Position numbers and translations under genes: made by a program | The notes under the pieces: model-generated | Told to the model about the DNA's origin: nothing | Databases searched by the model: none | Seen by the model: only the letters and a program-made list of their open reading frames with translations | Shown: positions 16,755 to 26,155 of the stretch, piece by piece | Layout: every line of letters starts with the position of its first letter | Position numbering within the stretch: position 1 is the stretch's first letter | Origin: Microcystis panniformis FACHB-1757 | GTDB lineage: Bacteria; Cyanobacteriota; Cyanobacteriia; Cyanobacteriales; Microcystaceae | Assembly: GCF_001264245.1 (NCBI RefSeq) | Contig: NZ_CP011339.1 | Coordinates: 4,960,001-5,024,000 of the forward strand | Reading direction: 5' to 3' | DNA length: 64,000 bases

Positions 16755-16902
16755 ATAAGTCAGTTATAAGGATTGCAACTATAGCATAACCGTGGTTAAT
16801 TGTCAATAAAATCGTCCCCACTACCACAGCCACTTTTATCCCGGTGGGAGCAAATTGGGAGGACAATAAAGCCCGAAAATAGCCGATAACTCCTTTCATT
16901 GC

Positions 16903-17466
16903 CTATAAATCGCACTCTATCAGGCGAGTAAAACAAAAAGTCACCATTTTTAACCCGTAGGGAGACTTCCACCAGAGAGCGGGAAAACAGCCTTCTGGAG
17001 CTGCGAGACTAAAATCCCAGTGATCATAATCATCGATACGCCACTCATCTTTGTTGCGCCATCCCACCAATTCCCCAAATTTTTTAATCGTTTCCGCGTC
17101 TTGGGTACGCAGGGTGTTAATACTACCCCCGACGGCAAAATATAACTTCACCTGATTGCTAAAACCGAAATGATCGCCGCTATAATTTTTCCAAAGGCGA
17201 TCGAGTACCCGAATCACATTAACGGGAAACCTCATCATATCCTCTGGGGTTAAAGTATCGCGGGTTCTGCCGGCAGCTTCGAGGATAACTCGGAGAGTTT
17301 CTGCGTCTGCTTCCCTAAAGTTCCCCTCAGCTAGGAATTGCTGTAATTTACCATAGCGCTCGATGTCTGGTACTAACATCTGCCGCGCTTCGATGAGGGC
17401 AACCCGTTCGGTTAAAGATTGCAATTGAGCTAAAATATCCTGAAGTTGGGCGTTAATATCTGACAT
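16903..17466 (-). CDS. GUN4-domain protein
   Basis: After a short coiled coil (residues 1-30) the protein has the GUN4 pattern: KLQQFLAEGNFREADAETLR, LTPEDMMRFPVNVIRVLDRL, a GDHFGFSNQVKLYFAVGG segment, and the closing WDFSLAAPEGCFPALWW. GUN4 binds Mg-protoporphyrin and stimulates Mg-chelatase; several cyanobacterial paralogues have other fused domains and unknown roles. At 187 residues this is a compact form. The short coiled coil in place of the usual helical N-terminal domain means it could be a paralogue. Confidence 0.85.
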   Translation of the reverse strand: MSDINAQLQDILAQLQSLTERVALIEARQMLVPDIERYGKLQQFLAEGNFREADAETLRVILEAAGRTRDTLTPEDMMRFPVNVIRVLDRLWKNYSGDHFGFSNQVKLYFAVGGSINTLRTQDAETIKKFGELVGWRNKDEWRIDDYDHWDFSLAAPEGCFPALWWKSPYGLKMVTFCFTRLIECDL

Positions 17467-17520
17467 AAATGTAAAGGGGGTTTGTTGACTGCAAAAATTA
17501 CCGATTTATCGGCAGAATAA

Positions 17521-18651
17521 TTATTGATTTACCGCTTCTAATCGCGACTTAACAAAGCGATTCATCCATGCTTCTAGATAGATGCGATTGGCTTTTTGTT
17601 CTTTTAAATCTGTGGTAGTTAAAGGATAAGGTGCTAATCCTTGAATGGCTGCCGTTGTTACACAAAACATCGACTTTTGAAAAGTTTCGCAGATCTGGAC
17701 TAATAAATCTTCCTCTTGACGAAAACTCTTTTTATAAATGTCGTGCAGATAATCTGGTAAAAAGTGACGCATATCCTGCATTAATAGTGTGGGAGGAATC
17801 CCTGCACCTCCGATGGGTAAAGGATCCGCATACAAAGCACCATAGGCAAACATTCCTTGATCGTAGGGAATTTGATAGGCTTGGGCATTATAGGAAATTG
17901 TACCGGGGAAAGGTGTTCCGCGAAAGAAAACCGCCTCAACGTAGGGGATTGCCGTATCCGCAAGAAAGGTTAATCCTGCCGATTTGGGGATCAGATCATA
18001 GGTTTGTCCTTTGATTTTTACCTGATAGACAATTGCTTGACTAGCATTATCAACTAAATTTTTCTTAATGTGTGCCACCACTTCGGGAATATTGGTAATT
18101 TTTCCAGCATCGTAGAGATCGGATAAACTTAAAAAAGTATCGGCCATAATTCGCCAAAATTGACCTAAACCGCTATAGTAGGCCATCATCCGCATTTGTT
18201 CTGGCAAAAATTCAGGAAAGGCTTTATTTAAAATTAAAACTAGGGGATTATTCCTAAATTTGGCTTGAATAACCTTGGCTGTCACTTCCCGAAAAGCGGC
18301 ACTATCTACATAACTATCTAAACCACCCCCACCATGCCAAAACATGGCTTTCATACAGTATTCAGCATACTCAAAATTAATGCGATCGTGCCACCAGTGT
18401 TGTAGTAATTTCTGCCAAGATACTTGACCATTAAAATATTTAAAGAAGGGTAAAAAAACCAAAAACTGATTTTCCGCAATATAAATTAAATTTTTGGAAT
18501 AAGCATCTAACACCACTCCGTAACTTTTCAGGATACCCACTACCTCGATCAAATTCTGGGGAGTATCTTTTAACAATGCTTCCCCAGCCGTGAGACGATC
18601 AATATAGGATGCTAGGGGATGAGAGGAGGACTTGACAGGGATAGTGACCAT
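17521..18651 (-). CDS. cupB: CO2 hydration protein (ChpX/CupB-like) of the NDH-1 CO2-uptake complex
   Basis: The 376-residue protein matches the CO2-hydration family seen only with cyanobacterial NDH-1MS complexes (HPLASYIDRLTAGEALLKDT, FWHGGGGLDSYVDS, MRMMAYYSGLGQFWRIMADT). These subunits convert CO2 to bicarbonate on the cytoplasmic side, driven by NDH-1 activity. CupB belongs to the constitutive low-affinity system and is often encoded apart from ndhF4/ndhD4; CupA is usually next to ndhF3/ndhD3. No ndh gene is in this window, which favours CupB, but the choice is inference. DUF1823 lies upstream in the same direction, 31 bases away. Confidence 0.78.
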   Translation of the reverse strand: MVTIPVKSSSHPLASYIDRLTAGEALLKDTPQNLIEVVGILKSYGVVLDAYSKNLIYIAENQFLVFLPFFKYFNGQVSWQKLLQHWWHDRINFEYAEYCMKAMFWHGGGGLDSYVDSAAFREVTAKVIQAKFRNNPLVLILNKAFPEFLPEQMRMMAYYSGLGQFWRIMADTFLSLSDLYDAGKITNIPEVVAHIKKNLVDNASQAIVYQVKIKGQTYDLIPKSAGLTFLADTAIPYVEAVFFRGTPFPGTISYNAQAYQIPYDQGMFAYGALYADPLPIGGAGIPPTLLMQDMRHFLPDYLHDIYKKSFRQEEDLLVQICETFQKSMFCVTTAAIQGLAPYPLTTTDLKEQKANRIYLEAWMNRFVKSRLEAVNQ

Positions 18652-18682
18652 GCTAGAAGCTTGATAAAATAACTTTCCTTAT

Positions 18683-19039
18683 CTATTTTAACCCATAAAA
18701 GCACAACCAATTAGCGGCGGTGGCACGGCGAGTCATGCGGGGATTGAATTCGCCAATTTTATAACCGGTAAAACCCAATTTATCTTTTAATAATTGTTTA
18801 TTTTCTGGCAAGATCGATCGAGTTAATTTTACTGTTGGAGGACGATTGGCAATAAAATCCGGGGGTTCGGGATATTCACGGCGCCAATCTTCCTCTACTT
18901 GACTATTATCCCATTTTCCTTGACTTTCATCGTAGCGATAACCTAAAGTTTGCCAAACCAATTTATTAACGGTTTCGTCGTCAATTTCATCGTTAATAAT
19001 CGCCCAAATTGTCTCTATATTTAATTCTGGTAGTTCCAT
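18683..19039 (-). CDS. DUF1823 family protein
   Basis: The 118-residue protein has the conserved pattern of DUF1823: AIINDEIDDETVNKLVWQTL, LGYRY, YPEPPDFIANRPPTVKLTRS and a basic C-terminus. It is found in cyanobacteria and plastid-bearing eukaryotes with unknown function. It is the upstream gene of a probable two-gene unit with cupB. Confidence 0.8.
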   Translation of the reverse strand: MELPELNIETIWAIINDEIDDETVNKLVWQTLGYRYDESQGKWDNSQVEEDWRREYPEPPDFIANRPPTVKLTRSILPENKQLLKDKLGFTGYKIGEFNPRMTRRATAANWLCFYGLK

Positions 19040-19236
19040 AGATTAAGTAAATGGGTGTGGGGAAGTGGGGTGATGGGGTGTAGGGTGTAGGGTGTGGGGT
19101 GTGGGGTGTGGGGTGTGGGGAGAATAAATAAAATAATCTCCTATCTCCTGACGACCGGCTACTGACGACCGGCTACTGCCTACGGTTAAAATAACTGGTG
19201 AATAACATCATTGACATCGCGTAAGCGTAGCCTATT
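19040..19236. repeat. Non-coding spacer with GGTGTGG heptanucleotide tandem repeats
   Basis: The 7-bp unit GGTGTGG/GGTGTAG repeats about seven times near 19060-19125. Two copies of a GACGACCGGCTACTG unit follow at 19150-19180. Such short tandemly repeated heptamers are common between cyanobacterial genes. Confidence 0.75.
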
Positions 19237-20129
19237 TTGCCTCCTTCTAACGCCAAAATTATTTTTATTTTAACTATCGGTGTGGTGTCGGTTTCTGCAT
19301 CGGCAATTTTTATCCGGTTAGCGATCGAAGCGGTAGGTAATGCTACGATCGCATTTAGTTTATTTTTAGCGACTTCCCGTCTGATCTTGGCTTCTGTCGT
19401 TCTAATTCCGAACTGGTTGACCTTATCACGCCAAAAAGTCGCTATTCAAGCCTATTATTACGCAGTGGGGGCAGGATTTTGTTTAGCTCTCCATTTTGCT
19501 ACTTGGATTACTTCTCTATCCTACACCTCGATCGCCGCTTCTACCACTTTAGTCACCACTAATCCTCTCTGGGTTTCCCTGTTGGGTTGGTGGTGGTTTC
19601 GAGAAAAACCGAGTAAATTAACCTTTATCGGCATTTTTGTGGCTTTAAAGGGGGATTATTGATTGTTTTAGCCGATCGAGATGTCAGTAGTTCTTATCCT
19701 AACCCTTTATTGGGCAATAGCTTGGCTTTAATTGGAGCAATTCTCGTCAGTGGTTATATTCTCCTCGGACGGGAAGCACAAAGAAAGGGCTTAAATATTA
19801 AGAATTATATAACTGTAGCCTACACTACCGCAGGATTAGCTTTATTACCTTCTATTTTTTTATTCGGTCAAGGTTACGAAAGCTATCCCTTATCCGTGTA
19901 TGTTTATGTGTTAATGATGGCGATTTTTCCGCAATTAATCGGTCATACTAGCTTTAACTGGGCTTTGCGATGGGTAGCACCGACAATAGTAACCATGGTA
20001 ATTTTATTAGAGCCAATCGCCGCTAGTCTGTTAGGAGTGTTCATTTTTGGTGAAATACCCCCCCAAGAAGTCATTTATGGCGGATTAATTCTATTAATCG
20101 GCGTAGGAATTGCTATTTTAGGCGGTTAA
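19237..20129 (+). CDS. EamA/DMT-family transporter, frameshifted in the middle
   Basis: The first frame (19237-19662, TTG start) has about five membrane helices including ALHFATWITSLSYTSIAAST, which is typical for the first EamA repeat. It stops after VALKGDY. The second frame (to 20129) continues with IVLADRD and the second EamA repeat HTSFNWALRWVAPTIVTMVI. The frames meet at TTTAAAGGGGGATTATTG near 19643-19660, where one base seems gained or lost in an A/G run. Together they make the ten-helix drug/metabolite exporter fold. A sequencing indel is possible; otherwise the gene is inactive. Confidence 0.82.
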
Positions 20130-20234
20130 GCTGTTGGTGGCTCTAATATTACTGGTTAAGTGTGATCTTGATCGCGGATGGTAATCACAGACAAAAGCTA
20201 GATTAGTGTACAATGCTAACTGCATGAGAGTTTA

Positions 20235-20337
20235 AGTAGGTAAGTCTTAAAAACTTGCGGATGCCCCCCTTATCAAGGGGGGATTAAGGGGGGATCGAAC
20301 CCAGAATCTATCTTTAATTTAATTGTAACCAGCTACT
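20235..20337. mobile_element. TA-flanked MITE (AGTAG ends, C/G-rich centre)
   Basis: The element runs from AGTAGGTAAG to CCAGCTACT with TA on both sides. Its centre is CCCCCCTTATCAAGGGGGG, a perfect palindrome. Relatives in this window lie at 31010, 41571, 44349 and 53758. A TA duplication suggests mobilisation by an IS630/Tc1-type transposase. Confidence 0.8.
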
Positions 20338-20378
20338 TAGACAATCTGACTCAATTGAAAAATAGGGTTTTCGGGGAA

Positions 20379-20704
20379 TTAATTCCCTGCTCCTAAGCAA
20401 CATTTCTCCAGCATGGGACTTAATCGATTATTCTTGCTTAATCCTAGTTTATCGGCTTGTTTCTCGCTTATCTTGACTTTCCCTATGATACTGCTTACGC
20501 TTTTGGTTCGCCCTGCTTGGGTTCCCGTTGCTGATTCAAAAAAAAATTGCCTATGGCAGGACCCAATGTAGTCAGCCAATGGTCTCGCAGGGCGGTTTCA
20601 ATGCCCTCAAAGCTACGTAGTTGTTCTTCTGGGGTATTATCGACTAGAATTTGAGCAATGGCTTTTAAATGTTGATCTAGTTGTTCTTTTTGGTCTGTAT
20701 TCAT
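20379..20704 (-). pseudogene. ISKra4-family transposase remnant (N-terminal part, frameshifted)
   Basis: The frame from 20704 reads MNTDQKEQLDQHLKAIAQIL and continues to PKQGEPKA. The adjacent frame then gives SEKQADKLGLSKNNRLSPML-EKCC, the pattern that follows in ISKra4-type transposases (RLSPLLEKCCL). The catalytic remainder is absent, so this is a decayed fragment. No terminal repeats could be located. Confidence 0.6.
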
Positions 20705-20834
20705 GATTCTACCGTTTAATTGTTTCTCTTTATTTTGCCTTAGCTAACGTTTTTAGTCTCTAAGCATTTATACTTATTGCAAAATTGGGATGCTCCCGAA
20801 TTCCCTGACTAAACTTAGAAATATCCCATCATCG

Positions 20835-21510
20835 AAAATTTTGGGTCTGAAACCCCGTCGTTCTACGACGGCTTTACTGTTAAATATTAACACATTTACG
20901 AAATATATGCTAAAATGTGAGATATGGAAAAAGCCTACTCGTTCCGATTTTACCCCACACCCGAACAAGAGTCGCTATTGCGGCGCACTTTGGGCTGTGT
21001 AAGATTAGTTTACAATAAGGCACTCCATCTCAGAACACAAGCTTGGTACGAAAAGCAAGAAAGAGTAGGCTACGCTCAAACTTCTTCAATGTTGACCGAT
21101 TGGAAAAAACAAGAAGAATTAAACTTTCTCAATGAAGTTAGCTGTGTACCTTTACAACAAGGGTTAAGACACCTACAAACAGCTTTTACTAACTTCTTTG
21201 CTGGTCGTACTAAGTATCCTAACTTTAAGAAAAAACATCAGGGAGGAAGTGCCGAATTTACCAAATCAGCCTTGAAATTTAAAGACAAAAATGGGACTGT
21301 CCAGACTGTGGGACTCACCATGACCGAGATATTAACGCTAGTAAAAATATTTTGGCCGCAGGGCTTGCGGTGTCAGTCCGGGTCGCGACCATAAGACCAG
21401 AACAGAGTAAATCTGTTAAGGCAGGTGCGAAAAATCCTTCGGGAAAGAAGCAGAAACCTAAATCGTGAGGTTTGGGAATCACCGTCCGTTTACGGCGGTG
21501 AGGATGTCAA
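20835..21510 (+). mobile_element. IS200/IS605-type element, internally deleted
   Basis: A left-end hairpin CCGTCG-TTCTA-CGACGG lies at 20855-20871, upstream of the tnpB start. A right-end hairpin built on CACCG-CCG / CGG-CGGTG lies at about 21480-21500. Such subterminal hairpins are the recognition sites of TnpA. No tnpA is present, so mobility would need one in trans. The exact outer ends are uncertain. Confidence 0.65.
20924..21468 (+). pseudogene. tnpB: tnpB with an internal deletion; reRNA-like 3' end retained
   Basis: The frame opens with MEKAYSFRFYPTPEQESLLR, a normal TnpB start, and runs to about residue 125. After KFKDK the sequence jumps in another frame to WDCPDCGTHHDRDINASKNI, the second zinc-ribbon pair and RuvC-III, ending at 21468. 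About 240 codons, including RuvC-I/II, are missing. The protein cannot be a nuclease, but both IS ends and the 3' RNA-coding region remain, so the element could still move or make a guide RNA. Confidence 0.8.
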
Positions 21511-21578
21511 CTGGGTACTCTGTAGTTGATAGCTAAAAAAAGCCAGTAGTGTTCAGGAAAAACGGGGAGGGTTGAAAA

Positions 21579-22132
21579 GTGAAATCAAAAGAAAAGGGAA
21601 TACCGTTAAAACTACCGTCGTCCGAGTCAGGTTTCTCGATGTTAGAAGTGATAATTGCCATTTTAACTATTACCGCTTTCTTAACAGGAACCTTACAGTT
21701 AATGGCAGTGAATGCCTTATATAAAGTTCGGGCAGAAAGACAAGCTCAAGCTAACTTTTGGATACAAGAAGATTTCGAGGATGTCAAATTTTTAGCTTCG
21801 ACTTTAGATAAAAAATACATCACCGCAGATGTGTGTACAAATATCAATCAGGGTTATGCCACAGCTTTAAGAAGACAACTAACGGCTATTCCCCCCCCAC
21901 CACCCCTATACCGGCGGAACGATTAGTAGCGGAAAAACCAATTGTCGGTAAAGACTATTCTCTCTTTCAAACTTTTAAGATTGCTGAGCAATTGGCTAAT
22001 CCCCATCGTCTCCGTATTGATTATCGAGTCGAAGCAACAGATAAAACTGCTAAAGATTACCAAAACCAAGAAGATGTTATTGCCGAAAGTTCTGTCGAGG
22101 TGATTCCCGATGCGTCGTTTAACTGTCCATAA
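21579..22132 (+). CDS. PilV/pseudopilin-like prepilin, frameshifted at a C8 tract
   Basis: The N-terminus has a type III prepilin signal: a basic leader, then SGFSMLEVIIAILTITAFL with Glu at position +5, the PilD cleavage and pilin-assembly motif. The first frame ends at 21926. The second frame continues (TPIPAERLVAEKPIVGKDYS to the stop at 22132). The switch lies in ATTCCCCCCCCACCACCCC at 21890-21906. The gene overlaps the next pseudopilin by 23 bases. The pair resembles minor pseudopilins of cyanobacterial type IV pilus or Hps polysaccharide systems. The C8 run could be a phase-variation switch or a sequencing error. Confidence 0.75.
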
Positions 22133-22736
22133 AAATCAGGGTTTTACCCTGTTAGAAATTTTGGTAGCTTTGGCAATTGCGGGAATTCTTGCCGCCTTAA
22201 CTGGACCTAATTTATTAGCTTGGTTAAATAGCAATAAAGTCCAAGAAGCCACCGATTCTATACAATCAGCCCTACGGGATGCCCAAAGACAAGCCATCCG
22301 TCTAGGGAGAATTTGCACGATTAATTTTACTGAAGGGACTGGCACTGGTCCCACGGTTTACCGGCAAATAACTGCCAATCAACCGGGTTGTTTAGTGGCG
22401 ACTAATACTAATGCGGGTTCCCTAAGTCTGCCGCAGGAAGTATTTATGGTGGTGGATAATTTTCCAGATGTTCCCCCTGATGGCGACAGTCCGGGGGTAC
22501 AGTTTTCCTTTCGGGGTCATGTGCCGGGGTTAACCTTTGAGCCGCGGGCAAACCAAGCGATAATCGTATTATATCCCGCCGCCGATGCCGCCAATCCCTA
22601 TCCCAACCAAGAAAGAAAGTGTATAGTTATCGCTTCTCTGTTGGGAATAGTTAAACAAGGCACTTATAACGGCAATCCTCTAGATACGCTCGATGCCAAT
22701 AATTGTCAAATCCGTCTGGATGGAACCCAACCCTAA
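22110..22736 (+). CDS. GspH/FimT-type pseudopilin
   Basis: The 208-residue protein begins with a short basic leader and the signal QGFTLLEILVALAIAGILAAL, with Glu at +5 after Gly. A GspH-type region follows (IQSALRDAQRQAIRLGRICT). It would be processed by PilD and act as a minor pilin. It overlaps the preceding pseudopilin gene, so they are one unit. No pilus motor genes are in the window. Confidence 0.85.
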   Translation: MRRLTVHKNQGFTLLEILVALAIAGILAALTGPNLLAWLNSNKVQEATDSIQSALRDAQRQAIRLGRICTINFTEGTGTGPTVYRQITANQPGCLVATNTNAGSLSLPQEVFMVVDNFPDVPPDGDSPGVQFSFRGHVPGLTFEPRANQAIIVLYPAADAANPYPNQERKCIVIASLLGIVKQGTYNGNPLDTLDANNCQIRLDGTQP

Positions 22737-22781
22737 TCAGCTTCTCAAGGCAACATACCCCACTGTCCCCTGTGCAGTCAA

Positions 22782-23183
22782 TCACCCGCTGCAGGATCGC
22801 AGAATCCAACCCAGTAAGACTCCGATACCACCAAAGCGGACAATTTGCCAAAAAACCTCCCCCAGCAGTCCGCGACGGATTCCTTCCCAGAATAGGCGCT
22901 TTAATTCCCCTTCTTTAAGTAAATTGCTTTCTAAAATTACCTCTAATTCTTGAATCTGTTCGCGAATTTGTAACAATTCCTTTTCTAGTTCAGGTAGGGG
23001 ATTTTCCCGCCATTGGGGTTCTATTTGGCTAAATTGTGCCTCTAGGTCTTTTTTTTGCTGTTCTGCTTCGTTGATCTGTCGATAACGGTCTTTTAGTGTT
23101 GCGATCGCCGCTTCGACTTCTTCAATTGCTTCGGTAAATTCTGCCGATTCATCGTTAGGGTACGGGTTTTCTTCTAAGGACAT
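22782..23183 (-). CDS. Coiled-coil protein with C-terminal membrane segment (133 aa)
   Basis: Residues about 12-95 form a strongly charged coiled coil (EEVEAAIATLKDRYRQINEA, ELEKELLQIREQIQELE). The end EVFWQIVRFGGIGVLLGWIL is a single membrane helix or amphipathic anchor. It has the look of a conserved cyanobacterial hypothetical, but I cannot name a family. It converges with the pseudopilin gene. Confidence 0.6.
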   Translation of the reverse strand: MSLEENPYPNDESAEFTEAIEEVEAAIATLKDRYRQINEAEQQKKDLEAQFSQIEPQWRENPLPELEKELLQIREQIQELEVILESNLLKEGELKRLFWEGIRRGLLGEVFWQIVRFGGIGVLLGWILRSCSG

Positions 23184-23255
23184 GGACTCAATGGGATTTC
23201 CTGCGTCTAAACTATAGTTATAGACGATTTTACGGTTTTACGAAACCTTTTGATT

Positions 23256-23537
23256 ATGATTCCATCCCCTGTCTCCTCCGCATCTCAGACTATTGATGAT
23301 CTATCTACCCCGGAATTGGCGCGGATTTTGGCGGAACGTTTGGCGATCGCACCGATTGACTGGCATCGTCTGAAAGCCAATCGTAATGCTCGGGCCGCCG
23401 AACAATTAGGGACGGCTTTGGTGTTTTTATTAGATAATCAGCCAGAAGAAGCACTTCCTCGGCTACAACAGGCTACAGGCTGGCTTGATCGCTCGATTTC
23501 TGCTCCTCCCTGTCCTTCTCACGGTCACGGTCATTAA
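23256..23537 (+). CDS. Small conserved cyanobacterial protein (DUF6439-like)
   Basis: About 93 residues with a helical middle (LSTPELARILAERLAIAPID, WHRLKANRNARAAEQLGTAL) and a His/Pro/Cys tail PCPSHGHGH that might bind metal. The DUF6439 name is from memory and unsure. The ATG at 23256 is preferred over a TTG 6 bases upstream. Its stop overlaps that of the convergent kinase-like gene. Confidence 0.6.
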   Translation: MIPSPVSSASQTIDDLSTPELARILAERLAIAPIDWHRLKANRNARAAEQLGTALVFLLDNQPEEALPRLQQATGWLDRSISAPPCPSHGHGH

Positions 23538-23980
23538 TTAAACCAGCGTTCCTGTTTAATTTGTTTACAAAGTTTCAGTTGGGTTCCTTGTTGATTCCAG
23601 TGAACTTGGTCGAAGATTTGATATAACATACACAGTCCTCGGCCATTTTCCGCTTCTTCGGGGGGAAAATTGGGACAATCGCAACTACAGCCATGATGGG
23701 GACAACCTGGCGTAAATCCACAACCTTCGTCGGTAATTACCCAAGAATACTCGTCTTTACTGCTGGAAAAGTGAACGACCACGGTTTTGCTGGGATCGAG
23801 ATGATTGCCGTGTTTAGCGGCATTAACTAAAGCTTCTTGCAATCCTAATCTAATTTCTGGTTCTAATTCTTCGGGAATACTAGCGGTCAATAAATCTAAA
23901 ATCGGACAAAGATACAAGGTGGAAGCGAAACTCATGGTGTTCCAACTTCGTTTGCTTGTTGGCAGTGAAATAGCAATCAC
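23534..23980 (-). CDS. Anti-sigma-factor-type ATP-binding protein (RsbW/HATPase_c_2 family)
   Basis: The protein has the GHKL ATPase boxes: N-box LQEALVNAAKHGN, G1 DEGCGFTPG and G2 ENGRGLCML. An unusual Cys/His-rich insert CPHHGCSCDCPNFPP between G1 and G2 may bind a metal. RsbW-type proteins are serine kinases that hold sigma factors or anti-sigma antagonists. No partner antagonist gene is adjacent. The start is GTG at 23980 or ATG at 23935; the family usually keeps the Trp-containing strand before MSFAST, favouring the longer form. Confidence 0.82.
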   Translation of the reverse strand: MIAISLPTSKRSWNTMSFASTLYLCPILDLLTASIPEELEPEIRLGLQEALVNAAKHGNHLDPSKTVVVHFSSSKDEYSWVITDEGCGFTPGCPHHGCSCDCPNFPPEEAENGRGLCMLYQIFDQVHWNQQGTQLKLCKQIKQERWFN

Positions 23981-24276
23981 GCACTTTACCTCTAGCTTAT
24001 ATTCAATGACTGTTCTCTTACAGAAAGATTAAGGTCTCTTAACCGTCGATCTAGTTGATTGCCATACCTAATGAGTCATGTTTTATCCCTTTTCTGTCTC
24101 TGAGATTGATTAGATATTTTTATGATTGATCTACACACCAATCGAGAATCAAGGCCACTTTGAGCGGGTAATTAATCAAAAAAGTAGTTGACTGGAACGG
24201 TCTTTAATATGCTATCATCCTTACCCATTGACTTTTCGACCATAAACGGCTAAAGTGTCGGGTTTTTCCTCCTATT
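23981..24276. other. Intergenic stretch of about 300 bases, nothing recognised
   Basis: It lies between two genes on the minus strand and should hold the promoter of the kinase-like gene's operon side and the 3' region of rlmD's neighbour. No repeat, RNA or conserved motif is evident. Confidence 0.4.
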
Positions 24277-25644
24277 TCATCCTACCATATTCGCTGTTTT
24301 TTGTCTAAGAAAAGCAGCGCATTCGACGTGGGGAGTTTGGGGAAAGAAATCGGCGGTTTGCACTTCTAGCAGTTGATAATCGCCTGTTTGACAGAGATAT
24401 TGCAAGTCTCTGGCTAAAGTTGCACTTTGACAACTGATATAAACAATGCGTTGACTTTGCAGCCGTAACAGACTATCGAGGACAGATCGATCGCAACCTT
24501 TGCGGGGCGGATCGAGTAGAATAATGTCGGGTTTAACTGTCAGTTGCGGTAAAGTTTTTTCTACTGCCCCCAAAATAAAGGTTGTGTTGGTAATATCATT
24601 TAATTGGGCGTTAATCTTGGCTCGATCGAGGGAAAAGCTATAGGATTCTAGTCCAATCACCTCTTTAACCCGTTTAGCGAGGGGTAAAGTAAAAGTACCG
24701 ATACCACAGTAGGCATCAATGAGAATTTCTTCACCTTTAAGGTCTAATTTCTGACAAATAACCGCAAATAAGGCTTCAGCAGCCTCTGTATTAACCTGAA
24801 AAAAGGTATCGGCAGCCAATTGATAGGTTAATCCGGCGAACTTTTCGGTAATATAGTCCCTTCCGGCGATAGTTGTGGTCTGAGCGCCAAAAATAGCATT
24901 ACCTCGCTCGGGGTGATAATTCACGGTTACACCGACTAAATTGGCGTATTTTGCCAGCCATTGCTGCGCCTGTGCCTCAATTCCCTGTAAATTATTATCG
25001 GTACTAATCAGGGTTAATAAAACTTCTCCAGTGTGGCGGCCAATTCTTAGGGATAAATGGCGTAATTGTCCTTGGTGGGTCTTTTCATCGTAAATTGACC
25101 AGCCTTGACCCTGAATATCCTGTTTTATCTCTGCTAGAAACGGATTTAAAGCCTGATCTTGAATCGGACATTGATTGAGATTAATCAGATGATGGCTGCC
25201 GCGACGATAATAACCTGCTTGCACATTGCCGGTGGGGGAAAATCCGAGGGGATAGGTAGCTTTATTGCGATAAGCGAGGGGAGAATTACCGGTGAGGGGA
25301 GGATAAACCAAAGGATCGCTAAAACCGCCAATTCTGGTTAATACCTCTTGTACTTGCTCTTTTTTGACTAGGCGCTGAAATTGGTCCTCGATGTGTTGCC
25401 ATTGACAGCCACCACATTTATCGGCGACGATGCAGCGGGGCCGGATACGATGGGGAGAAGCTTGTAGAATAGTTTGTAGTTTGCCGATCGCATGACTTTT
25501 TTTGATATAGGTGATGCGAGTTTGAATGCGATCGCCAATGACCGTATCCGGCACAAAAATCACCTGTCCTCGGTATTTTCCCACACCTTCGCCCGTATGG
25601 TTGAGGTCGGTAATCTCGATCTCGATTAAATCACCTTGTTGCAT
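24277..25644 (-). CDS. rlmD: 23S rRNA (uracil-C5)-methyltransferase, RlmD/RumA-like
   Basis: The 455-residue protein has an N-terminal TRAM domain (IEIEITDLNHTGEGVGKYRG), an Fe-S cluster motif CGGCQWQH with further Cys, and the methyltransferase region IDAYCGIGTFTLPLA. The catalytic motifs DPPRKGCDRSVLD and VYISCQSATLARDL contain the nucleophilic Cys. It transfers methyl groups from SAM to specific uridines in 23S rRNA; the exact target base cannot be read from sequence. It starts 2 bases downstream of the DUF29 gene stop. Confidence 0.92.
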   Translation of the reverse strand: MQQGDLIEIEITDLNHTGEGVGKYRGQVIFVPDTVIGDRIQTRITYIKKSHAIGKLQTILQASPHRIRPRCIVADKCGGCQWQHIEDQFQRLVKKEQVQEVLTRIGGFSDPLVYPPLTGNSPLAYRNKATYPLGFSPTGNVQAGYYRRGSHHLINLNQCPIQDQALNPFLAEIKQDIQGQGWSIYDEKTHQGQLRHLSLRIGRHTGEVLLTLISTDNNLQGIEAQAQQWLAKYANLVGVTVNYHPERGNAIFGAQTTTIAGRDYITEKFAGLTYQLAADTFFQVNTEAAEALFAVICQKLDLKGEEILIDAYCGIGTFTLPLAKRVKEVIGLESYSFSLDRAKINAQLNDITNTTFILGAVEKTLPQLTVKPDIILLDPPRKGCDRSVLDSLLRLQSQRIVYISCQSATLARDLQYLCQTGDYQLLEVQTADFFPQTPHVECAAFLRQKTANMVG

Positions 25645-25646
25645 AG

Positions 25647-26126
25647 TTAGGGAAACCAGTTTTCATCCAGGGTTTCTTCTGGGGTAATAATGACTTCTCT
25701 GGGAATTTCTTGCCTGCTCAATTTCGAGACTATTTGCCTAGCTTTTCCATAACAAGAATCGAAAATTTCGAGGAGATAAGGTTTTAAGCTAGGACTGTCT
25801 TCCAGCAGATCGGCAATTTGAACTCGAAAATCAATAATTGCCGCTTCCCACTTATTAGCATTATACTCTCTTTCCGTCTGCCAATAAACTAACTTGAGCA
25901 GATGAGCTAATAATTGAATTAACAAACTTTTGAGAGCCTGTCGATTATTTTTTCCTATGCTTCCTAATTCCTCGATCAGATTAGTCCAGTCAACCGAGGC
26001 AAAATCCTCCTGTCGTAATTGGTTAACGGTTGTCTCGATCCATAGCTGAAAATCTCGATCGTATAAGCTGATCTTCGAGATCGGTATTTGAGCGGTCATG
26101 GGAGGTAAACAGTAAAAACAATCCAA
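25647..26126 (-). CDS. DUF29 family protein
   Basis: The pattern YDRDFQLWIETTVNQLRQED, DWTNLIEELGSIGKNNRQAL and LLAHLLKLVYW is diagnostic for DUF29, a helical family expanded in cyanobacteria with unknown role. It is 159 residues, the usual length. The stop is 2 bases from the rlmD start, so cotranscription is likely. ATG at 26099 (MTAQIPISKISLYDRDF) may be the real start. Confidence 0.85.
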   Translation of the reverse strand: MDCFYCLPPMTAQIPISKISLYDRDFQLWIETTVNQLRQEDFASVDWTNLIEELGSIGKNNRQALKSLLIQLLAHLLKLVYWQTEREYNANKWEAAIIDFRVQIADLLEDSPSLKPYLLEIFDSCYGKARQIVSKLSRQEIPREVIITPEETLDENWFP

Positions 26127-26155
26127 CTCTATTCTACAATCAAAAGTTAATTTTT

